Positions 52,797-62,333 are shown, counted from the stretch's first letter. The stretch: DNA of 64,000 bases from an uncultured Allobosea sp. (GCF_945957345.1 NZ_CAMFKW010000013.1:44349-108348); one strand, 5' to 3'. The notes: generated by a model not told the origin, from the letters alone. Numbers and translations are program-made.

Positions 52797-54392
52797 ATGA
52801 CCAGCGAATCGCAGCAGTCGACCGGCAATGCGCCCGAGTGGAGCGTCTCTGACCTTTCCGGCGCGCTGAAGCGCACGATCGAGGATAATTTCGGCTTCGT
52901 GCGCGTGCGCGGCGAGATTTCCGGCTATCGCGGCCCGGTCGCCTCCGGCCATGTCTATTTCTCGCTGAAGGACACCAACGCCAAGATCGACGCGGTGATC
53001 TGGAAGGGCGTCTTCGGTCGCCTGAAGACGCGTCCGCAGGAAGGGCTGGAGGTCGTCGCGACCGGCAAGATCACCACCTTCGCGGGCAAGTCGAGCTACC
53101 AGATCGTCATCGATTCGCTGGAGCTGGCCGGGGCCGGCGCGCTGATGGCGCTGCTGGAGGAGCGCCGCAAGCGTCTCGCAGCCGAGGGGCTCTTCGCCGA
53201 GGAACGCAAGCAGCTCATCCCCTATCTGCCCTCGGTCATCGGTGTCGTGACCTCGCCGACCGGCGCTGTCATCCGCGACATCCTGCATCGCCTTGAGGAC
53301 CGCTTTCCCCGTCATGTCCTCGTCTGGCCGGTGCGTGTGCAGGGCGAGACCAGCGCGGCCGAGGTCGCCAACGCCATAGCAGGCTTCAACGCCTTGCCTC
53401 AGGGCGGGCGCATCCCGCGGCCGGACGTCATCATCGTTGCGCGCGGCGGCGGCTCGCTCGAAGATCTGATGAGCTTCAACGAGGAGATCGTGGTCCGTGC
53501 CGCAGCGGCCTCGGAGATACCGCTGGTCTCCGCCGTCGGCCACGAGACCGACTGGACCTTGATCGATCACGCCGCCGACCTGCGCGCGCCAACGCCGACC
53601 GGCGCGGCCGAGAAGGTCGTGCCGGTGCGCGCGGAACTGATGGGCTTCGTCGCCGATCTCGCGCGTCGCCATGCCGGTGCGATGCTTCGCCTCTCGGACC
53701 GGCGCCGTAGCGATCTGCGCGCTCTCGCCCGCGCCTTGCCGGGACCGGAGGCGGTGCTCTCCGGCCCGCGTCAGCGGCTCGATCTTGCGGCGACGCGGCT
53801 GGCGCCTGCTCTGGCTCGTAATGCGCGTGCCCATGAGCAGGCCTTGCAGGCTCTCTCGCGTCGGCTGGACGCCCGTTCGCCGCGACTCGCGCTTGTTCGT
53901 CTACGCACGCAGCTCGACGGTTTCGGGCGCGCGCTCGCAGCCGCCAGAGGCAATGCCGTTGCCGGCGAGCGCACCCGGATCGCCAATGCCCGCGACCGCC
54001 TCGCGACGCTGGAGACGCGGGCGCGCAATGCCTTCGGCCAGAGCCTGGTCCTGCGCCGGGAGCGCGGTACGGTACTGGCCGAGCGTGCCGAGCGCGCCTT
54101 CGGTCAGGCGCTGCATCGCCGCGCCGACCGGCTCGCCTCGCTCTGGGCATTGATCCGCTCGCTCGGGCCGGAGGCCGTACTCTCCCGCGGTTATGCCCTG
54201 ATCCGCGACGAGGCCGGCGCTCTGGTGCGCAGCGTCGAGGCGGCTCAGCCGGGTAGGGCGCTCTCGGTCCAGCTCGCCGATGGCAGCTTCGGCGTCACGG
54301 TCTCGGGCGGCGAGGCTGGCGGGGCGAAAACGCCTGCGCCGCGTCCCGTCCGCAAGACGCCGACGCCGGGAACGCAGGGCGATCTGTTCTGA
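52797..54392 (+). CDS. xseA: Exodeoxyribonuclease VII large subunit
   Basis: XseA is the catalytic subunit of the ATP-independent single-strand exonuclease. The 531-residue protein has the N-terminal OB fold ([25 protein letters not shown] in pieces), then [16 protein letters not shown] and [17 protein letters not shown], followed by [28 protein letters not shown] in pieces and a long coiled-coil arm. The C-terminal segment ends with [12 protein letters not shown] and a Pro-rich tail. The length is slightly above average. A perfect R3 hairpin 10 bp after the stop may act as its terminator. Confidence 0.95.
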   Translation: MTSESQQSTGNAPEWSVSDLSGALKRTIEDNFGFVRVRGEISGYRGPVASGHVYFSLKDTNAKIDAVIWKGVFGRLKTRPQEGLEVVATGKITTFAGKSSYQIVIDSLELAGAGALMALLEERRKRLAAEGLFAEERKQLIPYLPSVIGVVTSPTGAVIRDILHRLEDRFPRHVLVWPVRVQGETSAAEVANAIAGFNALPQGGRIPRPDVIIVARGGGSLEDLMSFNEEIVVRAAAASEIPLVSAVGHETDWTLIDHAADLRAPTPTGAAEKVVPVRAELMGFVADLARRHAGAMLRLSDRRRSDLRALARALPGPEAVLSGPRQRLDLAATRLAPALARNARAHEQALQALSRRLDARSPRLALVRLRTQLDGFGRALAAARGNAVAGERTRIANARDRLATLETRARNAFGQSLVLRRERGTVLAERAERAFGQALHRRADRLASLWALIRSLGPEAVLSRGYALIRDEAGALVRSVEAAQPGRALSVQLADGSFGVTVSGGEAGGAKTPAPRPVRKTPTPGTQGDLF

Positions 54393-54401
54393 AGGTTCAC
54401 A

Positions 54402-54442
54402 GCATCGGACCGAAAAGTGAAATCCACTTTTCGGTCCGATGC
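54402..54442. repeat. Intergenic repeat R3, copy 3 (perfect 18-bp palindrome)
   Basis: The arms GCATCGGACCGAAAAGTG and its exact reverse complement flank a 5-base loop AAATC. It sits 10 bp downstream of xseA and before the convergent hydrolase, and could work as a bidirectional terminator or transcript-stabilising hairpin. It is the most symmetric of the three R3 copies. Confidence 0.93.
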
Positions 54443-54494
54443 GATAACAAATAGATCGATCACCGTTATCGCGTCCTATCGGACGCGCGGTGAT

Positions 54495-55340
54495 CTAGGG
54501 TGCGGTCAGGAAGGCCTTGATCCGTTTCAGCGCGTCCTCGCGCGCTGCCATATTGGTGCCGACCGTGACCTTGCCGGTGCCGCTGGCAGAATATGCGATG
54601 TTGTCGCGCTCCTTCACCTCCAAGCGCGGATGGTCGAAATCATGCAGTGCGCCGGGATAGAGCACGAGCCCGACCTGCTCGCCGCGTGCCTGCGCGGCCT
54701 TGGCGAGGTGGCTGCAGGGGGCTGCCGGCGTCCAATCGTCCGCCTCGCCCATCAGGATCAACAGCGGAATGCGGGCGGAGAAGCTCGGCGATTCGGATTG
54801 GCTGCGGCAGGCGGGATAGAAGGCAGCAGCGCGCTTGAAATCCGGCTTGCCGTCGGTCGGGGCCTGTTCCTTGCGGATCGCGGTCAGCACGGTCAGGCCG
54901 CCGCTCGACCAGCCGAGCAGGGAGATTGAATCGCGCTTGATATTGTTGCGCTGCTGCAGCCAGATCCGCGCCGCCACAGCATCGGCGACGCGCTCGCGCC
55001 CGGCCCGCACGGTCAGGTCCTTCACGCCGCATTGCGAGCCGAGCCCGCGCGAGCCATAGCTGTCCGGCATCAGCACTGCGAAGCCGGCGCCGGCGAGCCG
55101 CTCTCCCCAATCGGCATGTCGCATCGAAAGTTGGCCTTGCTCGCGCCACAAGCCCCCGCAACCATGCAGGGCGATCACGGCCGGGAAAGGCCCTTGGCCG
55201 GCCGGCAGATAGAAGACGCCGGTCAGCGGTCCCTGCTCGCTGGGAATGACGACACGCTCGTAGCCGCCAGCATGGGCGGCTGGCGCTGCGAGCAGCGCAA
55301 GGCTCATCAGAAACGCCACGAGGCGCTGAAGACTGGACAT
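54495..55340 (-). CDS. Secreted dienelactone-hydrolase-family protein
   Basis: This 281-residue alpha/beta hydrolase has a signal peptide (residues 1-25, LALLAAPAAHA). The oxyanion region is ALHGCGGLW, the catalytic Ser is in LLGWSSGG, the Asp in LMGEADDW, and the His in ALHDFDHP. Cys pairs (QCGVKD, PACRSQ, PCSHL) suggest disulfides outside the cytoplasm. The family includes carboxymethylenebutenolidase and many esterases of unknown substrate. The ATG at 55340 is chosen because the signal peptide starts there. It is divergent from the DUF2093 gene. Confidence 0.82.
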   Translation of the reverse strand: MSSLQRLVAFLMSLALLAAPAAHAGGYERVVIPSEQGPLTGVFYLPAGQGPFPAVIALHGCGGLWREQGQLSMRHADWGERLAGAGFAVLMPDSYGSRGLGSQCGVKDLTVRAGRERVADAVAARIWLQQRNNIKRDSISLLGWSSGGLTVLTAIRKEQAPTDGKPDFKRAAAFYPACRSQSESPSFSARIPLLILMGEADDWTPAAPCSHLAKAAQARGEQVGLVLYPGALHDFDHPRLEVKERDNIAYSASGTGKVTVGTNMAAREDALKRIKAFLTAP

Positions 55341-55417
55341 CGCCGACCAGAAGGTTATCACAAACCTCGGACTATCCCGGCTTTCCGTTTCCCGATCAAT
55401 GATTTGATGCAATTTTG

Positions 55418-55639
55418 ATGAATATCAGCGAGCGCCTTCCGCCTCATGGCCCTGAAGCCGTCGTCGATTACGGCCCCGGGGAGTTCCGCGTCGTCAAGCC
55501 CGGTGCCTTCGTGCGCTGCGCGGTGACCGGTGCGCCGATCCGCCTCGACGATCTCCGCTACTGGTCGATCGAATGGCAGGAGGCCTATGCCTCGTCGGAA
55601 GCCGCGCTGCTGAGGCTACGCCGGGCCGGCCGCGCCTGA
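55418..55639 (+). CDS. DUF2093 domain protein
   Basis: This 73-residue cytoplasmic protein has the DUF2093 motif YGPGEFRVVKPGAFVRCAVTG and ends with LDDLRYWSIEWQEAY. The family is small, basic to neutral and almost restricted to Hyphomicrobiales; function is unknown. The ATG at 55418 is preferred over the TTG just before it. It is convergent with lpxK, 13 bp apart, an arrangement I believe is common in this order. Confidence 0.85.
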   Translation: MNISERLPPHGPEAVVDYGPGEFRVVKPGAFVRCAVTGAPIRLDDLRYWSIEWQEAYASSEAALLRLRRAGRA

Positions 55640-55652
55640 CGGAAGGCCGCTC

Positions 55653-56657
55653 TCAGCCGGCGTTGGTGAGGGCTGAAAGCAGCCGGTTGATCGCGGCAGG
55701 CTCCGTGAAGACCAGCGACACCGGCACCACGACCAGAGACCCGCGTGCATCCTCGGGCCAGAGCGGCGCGAGCTTGGTCCAGTCCTTCTCCGTCGTCACG
55801 ACCAGCGCCCCATGCTCGCGTGCTGCTGCGAGTGCAGCGGCGACATTATCCTGCCCATAGGCGTGGTGATCGCCATGAGCCTGTTCGGCGATGACGGCTG
55901 CTCCAATGCCGCGCAGTGTCTCCTTGAACTTCTCCGGGCGGCCGATTCCTGACAGCGCCACGACCTTCTGTCCGCGCAACTGTGCGGCGGCGGCGTCCGC
56001 AGGCTTCAGGATGGCTGTAAGAACGGGCTTCTTCAGCGCCCTGGCAACGGCGGCAACGCGTTCGCCCGCATCTCCCCGGCCGATCAAGACGATGGCGTCA
56101 ACTTCCCCCATCTGATCGACGAGCGGCGCGCGCAAGGGGCCGGCCGGCAGGCACAGCCCGTTGCCGGCGCCGCTTGAGCCGTCGACCACCGCGAGCTTGA
56201 GCTGCTTAAGCAGCGACGGGTTCTGCAGCCCGTCATCCATCACGACGACACTGGCGCCGAGGCCGCGCGCGAGCCTTGCGCCGGCCACCCGGTCACGGGC
56301 GATGACGGTGCGGGCATGGCGCGCCATCAAGAGCGGCTCGTCGCCGACATCGGCGGCGCGATGCCGGTCGGGATCGACCTCGACGGGGCCAGCGAGCCGG
56401 CCGCCATAGCCGCGCATCAGCACGAAGGGCTTCTCGCCCCGTTCCGCGAGCAGGCGGGTGATTGCGATCGCCGTCGGTGTCTTGCCGGCGCCACCGGCGA
56501 TGAAATTGCCGACGCAGATCACCGGCAGGCCGGCATCGGTTCCAGGCTGGCGCATCCGCCGCAAGGTGATCCGGCCATAGAGGAAGCCGAGCGGCTGGAG
56601 CAGCCGGGCGAGCAGCGTGGGTGTCTCCCGCCACCAGAAGCGCGGGGCGCGTGGCAT
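55653..56657 (-). CDS. lpxK: Tetraacyldisaccharide 4'-kinase
   Basis: LpxK phosphorylates the 4' position of the lipid A disaccharide precursor at the inner membrane. The 334-residue protein has an N-terminal membrane-associating helix (PLGFLYGRITLRRM), the Walker A GGAGKTPTAIAITRLL, FVLMRGYGGRL, and the DDGLQNPSL motif with the catalytic Asp. The length is normal. Its start overlaps the waaA stop by one base, so it is the last gene of a coupled DUF374-waaA-lpxK unit for lipid A and Kdo synthesis. Confidence 0.95.
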   Translation of the reverse strand: MPRAPRFWWRETPTLLARLLQPLGFLYGRITLRRMRQPGTDAGLPVICVGNFIAGGAGKTPTAIAITRLLAERGEKPFVLMRGYGGRLAGPVEVDPDRHRAADVGDEPLLMARHARTVIARDRVAGARLARGLGASVVVMDDGLQNPSLLKQLKLAVVDGSSGAGNGLCLPAGPLRAPLVDQMGEVDAIVLIGRGDAGERVAAVARALKKPVLTAILKPADAAAAQLRGQKVVALSGIGRPEKFKETLRGIGAAVIAEQAHGDHHAYGQDNVAAALAAAREHGALVVTTEKDWTKLAPLWPEDARGSLVVVPVSLVFTEPAAINRLLSALTNAG

Positions 56658-57961
56658 CAGGACGCGCTGTCGCGTTGGCCGATCGCGACCCGCATCAGCA
56701 GGGGCTCGATGGCGTGCAACGTGCGGTGCAGCGCGCCGCCGAGCTCGGCCGCGGTCTGTGCGGCGGCGCGCGCCGCCTGCCGGGCTTCGGCCGGGTTGTT
56801 CAGCCAGCGATGGACCGCGCCGGCCAGCGCCTGCGCATCGGCGACCTCGCGCGAGCCGCCGTCGCGATCGAACGCGGCGAAGATCTCGGTGGCGTTATGG
56901 ACATGCGGCCCGTGCAGGAGGGCGCAGCCGAGTTTGGCCGGCTCGATCGGGTTGTGCCCGCCGATCCCCTCGACCAGCGAGCCGCCGAGGAAGGCGACCT
57001 GCGACAGACGGTAGAACAACCCGAGCTCGTTGACGGTATCGGCGATGTAGAGGTCCACGGCCCGGTCCGGGCTTCCCCCCGCCGCCCGGCGCGAGACCGG
57101 GACGTCGTTTGCCTCCACCAGCGCCTCGATCTCCGGGCCGCGCTGCGGGTGGCGTGGCGCGATGATGGTGAGCAGCTTCGGCAGATAGGGCTTGATCGCG
57201 AGATGGGCGGCGAGCACCAACTCGTCCTCGCCCGGATGCGTGCTTGCGGCGATCCAGACCGGGCGGCCGGTCGTCTGACCGTCGAGGATCGCGAGCGTAT
57301 CGGAATCGGCGGGCGGGGCGGGCACGTCGAATTTCAGATTGCCGGCGACGCTGACGCGCGGCGCACCGAGCTGGGCCAGCCGCTCGGCATCGCCTTGCGA
57401 CTGCGCGAGGCAGGCCTCGAAGCAGGAGAGCAGAAAGCGCGAGGTCTTCGGCGTCTTGTACCAGCGCGCGAAGGAGCGCTCCGACATCCGGCCGTTGACC
57501 ATCACGACGGGGATATCGCGGCGCTGTGCCTCGATCAGCAGGTTCGGCCAGATTTCAGACTCGCAGATCAGGCACAGATCCGGCTGCCAGTGATCCATGA
57601 AGCGGCGCATGTAGCGCGGCACGTCGAGCGGAATATATTGGTGGATCACGCCGCCCGGCAGCCGCGCCGCCATCAGCTTGGCCGAGGTGACCGTGCCCGA
57701 GGTCACCAGCACGGCGAAGCCGCGCTTCTGCAACCTGGCGATCAGAGGCAGCAGGGTCACAGTCTCGCCGACGCTGGCGCCGTGCAGCCAGATCAGCGGC
57801 TTGTTCGGTCGTTTGATGCTGGCGTGGCCGCGCCGCTCGGCAAGGCGCTCGGGATCTTCCTTGCCGCGCCGCTTGCGCCACAGCAGGAGCCCGGCAGCTG
57901 CCGGCTCCAGCAGGGATGTCGCATAGCGATAGCTGCGGAGGATCGCGCCCTTGCCGCTCAT
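56657..57961 (-). CDS. waaA: 3-deoxy-D-manno-octulosonic acid (Kdo) transferase
   Basis: WaaA adds Kdo to lipid IVA using CMP-Kdo on the inner face of the inner membrane. The 434-residue GT30 enzyme has an N-terminal membrane anchor, WLHGASVGETVTLLPLI with the catalytic Glu, CLICESEIWPNLL, ASTHPGEDELVL and a C-terminal donor site FLGGSLVEGIGGHNPIEPA in pieces. It overlaps the DUF374 gene by 4 bp (ATGA) and lpxK by one base, so the three are tightly coupled. Confidence 0.95.
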   Translation of the reverse strand: MSGKGAILRSYRYATSLLEPAAAGLLLWRKRRGKEDPERLAERRGHASIKRPNKPLIWLHGASVGETVTLLPLIARLQKRGFAVLVTSGTVTSAKLMAARLPGGVIHQYIPLDVPRYMRRFMDHWQPDLCLICESEIWPNLLIEAQRRDIPVVMVNGRMSERSFARWYKTPKTSRFLLSCFEACLAQSQGDAERLAQLGAPRVSVAGNLKFDVPAPPADSDTLAILDGQTTGRPVWIAASTHPGEDELVLAAHLAIKPYLPKLLTIIAPRHPQRGPEIEALVEANDVPVSRRAAGGSPDRAVDLYIADTVNELGLFYRLSQVAFLGGSLVEGIGGHNPIEPAKLGCALLHGPHVHNATEIFAAFDRDGGSREVADAQALAGAVHRWLNNPAEARQAARAAAQTAAELGGALHRTLHAIEPLLMRVAIGQRDSAS

Positions 57962-58698
57962 GCCGGCGCTCCGGCGGCAGCTTGCTGCTTGTCGCGTAGG
58001 CCGGCGCCCGGGTCGCGGCTGCCGACGAGCGCATAGCCGCGGGCATGGACATCGTCGAGACTGGCCTGGAGCGCGAGGCGCGCGGCTTCCTGGGTCGCCT
58101 CATCGGCATCGCGCGCCACCAGGATCGGCTCGCCGACCACGATGGCGCAGCGCCCGAAGGGCAGACCGATCGACGCGCGGTCCCAGCTATTGAAATCGAT
58201 GCGGCGGCTCGTCACCACCGCGACCGCGCGGATGGGCCGGCCTGACGCCCGCGCCAGCGAAATGATGCCGGGGCCGACGACACGGGCCCGCTTCGGCACA
58301 TCTGCGGTCAGCACCATGGTATCGCCGGCTGCAAGGCGCCGGACCATGGCGAGGAAGGCGCTGGCGCCGCCCTTCTCTCGGATCTTCTTGCCGAGCGCGC
58401 CCGAGCCCCGGATCGCTCCGATGCCGAGCTCGCGCAGCGCGACCGCATTGAAACCGCCATCGCCATGGCGCGAGACCAGCGAGCAGGCCGGCATCCAGTC
58501 AGGCCTCGCGAAGGGGATCATGATGTGCTGGCCGTGCCACATCGCGAAGATGACCGGCAGTTCAGGCCGGACATGGTCGTAGATGTCGGCGGGTTCGAAG
58601 ACGATCCGGTTCGTGCGCTGGACGAGGCGCAGGTAGCCGGCAAGCAGGCGGCCGAGCGTTTCCTGCGCCACGCGCGTCTTGAGGATCGAAAAACCCAT
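57958..58698 (-). CDS. DUF374 lysophospholipid acyltransferase-like protein
   Basis: This 246-residue protein begins GFSILKTRVAQETLGRLLAGYLRL and has FAMWHGQHIMIPF and SRHGDGGFNAVALRELG, where an HxxxxD-like pair sits. VVGPGIISLARASGRPI follows. DUF374 proteins are distant relatives of LPLAT acyltransferases and lie next to waaA in many alphaproteobacteria. A role in acylating or modifying lipid A-Kdo is inferred from this position, not shown. It is the first gene of the coupled unit with waaA and lpxK. Confidence 0.82.
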   Translation of the reverse strand: MGFSILKTRVAQETLGRLLAGYLRLVQRTNRIVFEPADIYDHVRPELPVIFAMWHGQHIMIPFARPDWMPACSLVSRHGDGGFNAVALRELGIGAIRGSGALGKKIREKGGASAFLAMVRRLAAGDTMVLTADVPKRARVVGPGIISLARASGRPIRAVAVVTSRRIDFNSWDRASIGLPFGRCAIVVGEPILVARDADEATQEAARLALQASLDDVHARGYALVGSRDPGAGLRDKQQAAAGAPA

Positions 58699-58740
58699 GG
58701 GTCCTGTCGTCGAGTCCTGTCGTTCTAAGCTCGTCCCGGC

Positions 58741-58983
58741 TCAGGCCTTGGCGGTCTCGGGATCGAGCAACCGGTGAAGATGGACGATGAAATAGCGCGT
58801 CTGCGCCTGGTCGACGGTCTGCTGGGCCTTGGCCTTCCAGGCCGTGTGGGCGGTGGCGTAGTTCGGGAAGACGCCAACGATATCCAGCTTCGACAGGTCC
58901 TTGAAGGTGATGCCGTCGAGCGAGGCGAGTTCGCCGCCCAGCACGAGGTGAAGAAGCTGCTTCTGTTCCGGCTCGTTGCTCAT
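58741..58983 (-). CDS. DUF4170 domain protein
   Basis: This 80-residue protein shows the family core LHLVLGGELASLDGITFKDL, LDIVGVFPNYATAH and TRYFIVHLHRLLDPE. The family is conserved in alphaproteobacteria, usually between the CysQ-like phosphatase and the DUF374-waaA genes, as here. Its function is unknown. The ATG at 58983 has a GGAGAG ribosome-binding site 7 bp away. It probably starts the transcript for the lipid A genes downstream. Confidence 0.86.
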   Translation of the reverse strand: MSNEPEQKQLLHLVLGGELASLDGITFKDLSKLDIVGVFPNYATAHTAWKAKAQQTVDQAQTRYFIVHLHRLLDPETAKA

Positions 58984-59072
58984 AGAACTCTCCTGCGAGG
59001 GACGTGGCGCCCCCATAAGCCATCCCGGCGGCCCAAGCGAGCGGGCCGCGCCGGAAGCGATGAAAAAAATCG

Positions 59073-59900
59073 TCAGGCGGGCTGCGTCCGTCCGTCGCGC
59101 AGCCGCTCGATCGCAGCCTGCAACGGTGCTGCGAGCTTGCCGTTGCTCGCCGCAAGCATGCCATGGACCGGCACTTCGCGATTATAGATGACGGGGCGGC
59201 CCTCACCATCCGTCAGCCGTCCGCCGGCTTCGCTCAGCACGAGATCGGCGGCCGCCAGGTCCCAGTCGCGGGCATCCGGCGAGATCAGTCCGGCATCGAT
59301 CGTGCCGTCGGCGATGCGCGTCAGCCGCAGCGCCAGCGACGGTATCCGGCCGACCGCCTCGAAGTTTTCGAACTGCGCGAGCGCGTCGAGCATCGGCTTG
59401 GGGCCGGCGATGCGCGCGCCAGTGAGGCTCGTTGCGGGAGAGGTCCGGATGGCCTCGCCATTGAGCGTCGCGCCGCTGCCGGCGAGCGCGCGATAGGTAG
59501 CGTTGCAGGCCGGCGCATGGACGATGCCCAGGACGGGTAGGCCCTGGTCGAGCAGCGCGACGCAGACGGCCCAGTCCGGCGAGCCCTGCATGAAGGCGCG
59601 CGTGCCGTCGATCGGGTCGACGACCCAGACATAGCGGTGCGACAGCCGCTGGGCGTCGTCGACCGTCTCTTCGGAAAGCCAGGCGGCTTCCGGCAGCAGT
59701 TCGGACAGGCGGATGCGCAGGAAGGTGTCGACGCCGATATCGGCTTCGGTGACGGGCGAGCCGCCGCTCTTCGACCAGGTCCGTGCTGCGGTCGCCGCAC
59801 CGGGCCGGAACAGGTCGAGCGCGATCGTGCCGGCTTCGAGACAGCTTTCGCCGACGGTCTTCAGCAGCTCGGCCGCGATCGGTAGCGTGGTGGCGTTCAT
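59073..59900 (-). CDS. Inositol monophosphatase family protein, CysQ-like
   Basis: This 275-residue metal-dependent phosphatase has the family motifs in order: PVTEADIGVDTFL, WLSEETVDD (Glu), VVDPIDGTRAFMQGSPDW (the WVVDPIDGT metal motif), and RDWDLAAADLVLSEAGG (late Asp). The family includes inositol-1-phosphatase and CysQ, which removes the 3' phosphate of PAP; CysQ-like is favoured by the position before DUF4170. The ATG at 59900 starts MNATTLPIAAEL. In-frame sequence upstream is unconserved. Confidence 0.9.
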   Translation of the reverse strand: MNATTLPIAAELLKTVGESCLEAGTIALDLFRPGAATAARTWSKSGGSPVTEADIGVDTFLRIRLSELLPEAAWLSEETVDDAQRLSHRYVWVVDPIDGTRAFMQGSPDWAVCVALLDQGLPVLGIVHAPACNATYRALAGSGATLNGEAIRTSPATSLTGARIAGPKPMLDALAQFENFEAVGRIPSLALRLTRIADGTIDAGLISPDARDWDLAAADLVLSEAGGRLTDGEGRPVIYNREVPVHGMLAASNGKLAAPLQAAIERLRDGRTQPA

Positions 59901-60149
59901 GGCTTTCCTATCGGCCGCGAAAGTCGCTGTTTCAAGCCGAAAATGCGGCCACGGATCGAAAGATTCCGTCAAGCATCCGGCCGGAAACCGGCCATTTCGG
60001 GTCGGATTGGGGCGGAATCATCTTCCTTTAACCCAACCCCTTAAGCGCTCGGACACGGCTGGCGGCCATCCTCGCAAGGCAAGCACGAGAGCCCCGGCAT
60101 CGACAGAGGGCTCCGTTGCAGCAGGGATTACAGAGAGGCGTTACAACCG

Positions 60150-60671
60150 ATGGCCAGCGTCACGCCGGCCGCCGGAGAGAGCGGTTTTGTGCCTGTTCTC
60201 TCCGGCGGTCCGACAACCACAGCGATCGTTTCCCGCAACCCGATGCCGGCCCGGCCGGTCGCTCCGGCGATTGAGCGCGTCGGTTCCGTGCGGATCCTGC
60301 GCGGTACCGCCAAATGGCGCGGCGTCGCGCTGCGTCTGGCCAATCCGGCCGGCGACGACGAACGTTTCGAGCTGGCTTTGACGGCCGGCGACGGGCGCTC
60401 CATCGTGGTCGCCTCAGTCGATCAGGAAGACGCTGTCGCGCTCTGGCGGGATTTCGGCCGGAGCAGCGGATTGCCGCTCCTGCTCGAGGCTGCCGACGGC
60501 GTGGTCAGCGAGCCCTATCCGCAGATCGGCCGGGTCGCGCTCGGCGCGGTTCGTATCCGCCGCCGCCACGGCCTGCTCAATGGCCGCCGCCCGCGCTTCC
60601 TGACCCGCCGCAAGACCGGCCGCCTCGCCGAACTGCCGGTGATCGTCAGCGGCGAGCGGATGACGGACTGA
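60150..60671 (+). CDS. DUF6101 family protein
   Basis: This 173-residue soluble protein has a Pro/Ala-rich start and a core with VGSVRILRGTAKWRGVALRL and a basic C-terminal signature RRRHGLLNGRRPRFLTRRKT. The family is found in Hyphomicrobiales beside ubiA and rsmE, as here, and has no assigned function. The ATG at 60150 follows a promoter-like gap of 249 bp that includes the AT-richer ATCTTCCTTTAACCC stretch at about 60019. It is convergent with ubiA, 4 bp apart. Confidence 0.82.
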   Translation: MASVTPAAGESGFVPVLSGGPTTTAIVSRNPMPARPVAPAIERVGSVRILRGTAKWRGVALRLANPAGDDERFELALTAGDGRSIVVASVDQEDAVALWRDFGRSSGLPLLLEAADGVVSEPYPQIGRVALGAVRIRRRHGLLNGRRPRFLTRRKTGRLAELPVIVSGERMTD

Positions 60672-60675
60672 TCCT

Positions 60676-61641
60676 CTAAAGCCAGCCGCGGCTCATCGCA
60701 TCGAGCGCGAGCCCGGCTGCCAGAAGCAGGCCGGCATCGCGGTTCGACCGGAAGATCCTGAGCGCTTCGGGGGCGGTCGCGCCGTTGATGCGCGTGACTT
60801 GCCGCCCGAGATGCAGGGCGAAGGCCGCGAAGCCGAGCCAGGCGACGGGCCCACCATGGACCAGCCAGATCGCAATTCCGGTAAGGACCGCCGCCAGCGC
60901 GAAGCAGAGGGCCACCGCCTCGCGTGTGTGATCGCCGAAATAGCGCGCGCTCGACCGGATGCCGGCGATGACGTCGTCTTCCAGATCCTGCATTGCGTAG
61001 ATCGTGTCGTAGCCGACCGTCCAGGCGATGGAAGCGGCGTAGATCAGGTAGGCCGGCGGATCGAGGCGGCCGAACACGGCGCTCCAGCCCATCAGCCCGC
61101 CCCAGGAAAAAGCCAGTCCGAGCACGAACTGAGGCATGTTCGTGATCCGCTTCATGAACGGATAGACCGCGACGATCGCCAGAGAGGCGATGCCGAGGAT
61201 GATCGTGAAACGGTTGAATTGCAGTAGCACGACGAGGCCGGCGAGCGCCTGCGCGACCATGAACAGTGCGGCCGCCTTCGCCGTCACCTGCCCGGATGGC
61301 AGCGGCCGCCCGCGGGTGCGGGCCACCTCCGCATCGAGTTTGCGGTCGATGATGTCGTTGAATGTGCAGCCTGCCCCGCGCATCAGCACCGCGCCGACGA
61401 AGAAGAGCAGGCAATGCCAGGGATTGGGGTAGGGCTGGCCGGCTGCGATGGCGGCGAGCCCCGCTGCCCACCAGCACGGCATGAGCAGAAGCCACCAGCC
61501 GATCGGCCGCTCGATGCGGGCGAGCTTCAGGAATGGCCGGGTGGCAAGGGGCGCCCGCGTGTCGACCCAATGGCCCTTGAGCGCGTCGGGGAGAGGGGCG
61601 TCAGGCCCCGGCAGCGTCCCCGGAGGCGTTGGGCCGGGCAT
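60676..61641 (-). CDS. ubiA: 4-hydroxybenzoate octaprenyltransferase
   Basis: UbiA attaches the polyprenyl chain to 4-hydroxybenzoate in ubiquinone synthesis, in the inner membrane. The 321-residue protein has about nine hydrophobic helices and both Asp-rich motifs: CTFNDIIDRKLDAEV with the adjacent TRGRPLPSG, and DTIYAMQDLEDD. The N-terminal extension (PTPPGTLPGPDAPLPDAL) is longer than in E. coli but usual for this order. It is convergent with DUF6101. Confidence 0.95.
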   Translation of the reverse strand: MPGPTPPGTLPGPDAPLPDALKGHWVDTRAPLATRPFLKLARIERPIGWWLLLMPCWWAAGLAAIAAGQPYPNPWHCLLFFVGAVLMRGAGCTFNDIIDRKLDAEVARTRGRPLPSGQVTAKAAALFMVAQALAGLVVLLQFNRFTIILGIASLAIVAVYPFMKRITNMPQFVLGLAFSWGGLMGWSAVFGRLDPPAYLIYAASIAWTVGYDTIYAMQDLEDDVIAGIRSSARYFGDHTREAVALCFALAAVLTGIAIWLVHGGPVAWLGFAAFALHLGRQVTRINGATAPEALRIFRSNRDAGLLLAAGLALDAMSRGWL

Positions 61642-61656
61642 GGCGCCGGGCGTCGA

Positions 61657-62139
61657 TCAGAGCGCGCCCTGCGGGACGCGCATCCCGCCGCCGGCGCCGC
61701 TGGTGATGGAATCGGCGCCGCCGAACGGGCTGCCGCCGCGCGCCTGCTGCTGTTGGGCGCGGCGCTGCATGGCTGCCTGCTGCTTCACGGCATTGCAGGC
61801 CTGCGTGCGGAAGCCGGCCACCTTCTTGTTGTCGGCCTGCATGCCTTCGATGAAGGATGCCGGAATCTGGCACCAGTCCTGATTGGCGCTGGCAAACTTG
61901 ATCGCGGCGTCGCCGTTGTTGGAGAGACGGCCGAAGGTGCTGCAGGCGTCCTGCGGCGTCATCTTCTTCTTGGCCTTCTGGGCGGCGGCAAGCCGCGAGA
62001 CGATCGACTGGCGCTCGGTGATCAGCTTCTGGAGCTGCTCGCAGCCCGAGGCCTGGGCGTTTGCGGGAGCAGCCGCCAGGAACGGAGCCACGGCAAGACC
62101 GAGCATCGCGATTGCACCTGAAGCCATCCAGCGCCGCAT
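61657..62139 (-). CDS. Secreted four-cysteine protein of unknown function, Gln-rich tail
   Basis: This 160-residue protein has a signal peptide (residues 1-28, ending ANAQA). The mature domain has four Cys (SGCEQLQ, DACSTFG, DWCQIPA, QACNAVK) and many Lys and Gln; the last third is Gln- and Gly-rich (QRRAQQQQARGG). The even cysteine spacing suggests two disulfides in a helical periplasmic domain. I do not recognise a function. The ATG at 62139 has an AAGGA ribosome-binding site. It is divergent from rsmE and just upstream of ubiA on the same strand. Confidence 0.72.
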   Translation of the reverse strand: MRRWMASGAIAMLGLAVAPFLAAAPANAQASGCEQLQKLITERQSIVSRLAAAQKAKKKMTPQDACSTFGRLSNNGDAAIKFASANQDWCQIPASFIEGMQADNKKVAGFRTQACNAVKQQAAMQRRAQQQQARGGSPFGGADSITSGAGGGMRVPQGAL

Positions 62140-62333
62140 GGTTTCCTTACTCCGGATTGCCGGCCCACTTGGCCGATCGATAAATACGTCCTTAACAGCA
62201 GGCGCTGTTAACGCCAACGACCCTTGCGAGTCTATGGGTGGCCTTTTGGGAAGCGCTCGCTGCTAAATGAGGATTGTGGCGTTTTTCACGGCGCACTCGA
62301 CGCTGTCATCGTTTTCTGGAGGCGCCTGCGCCC

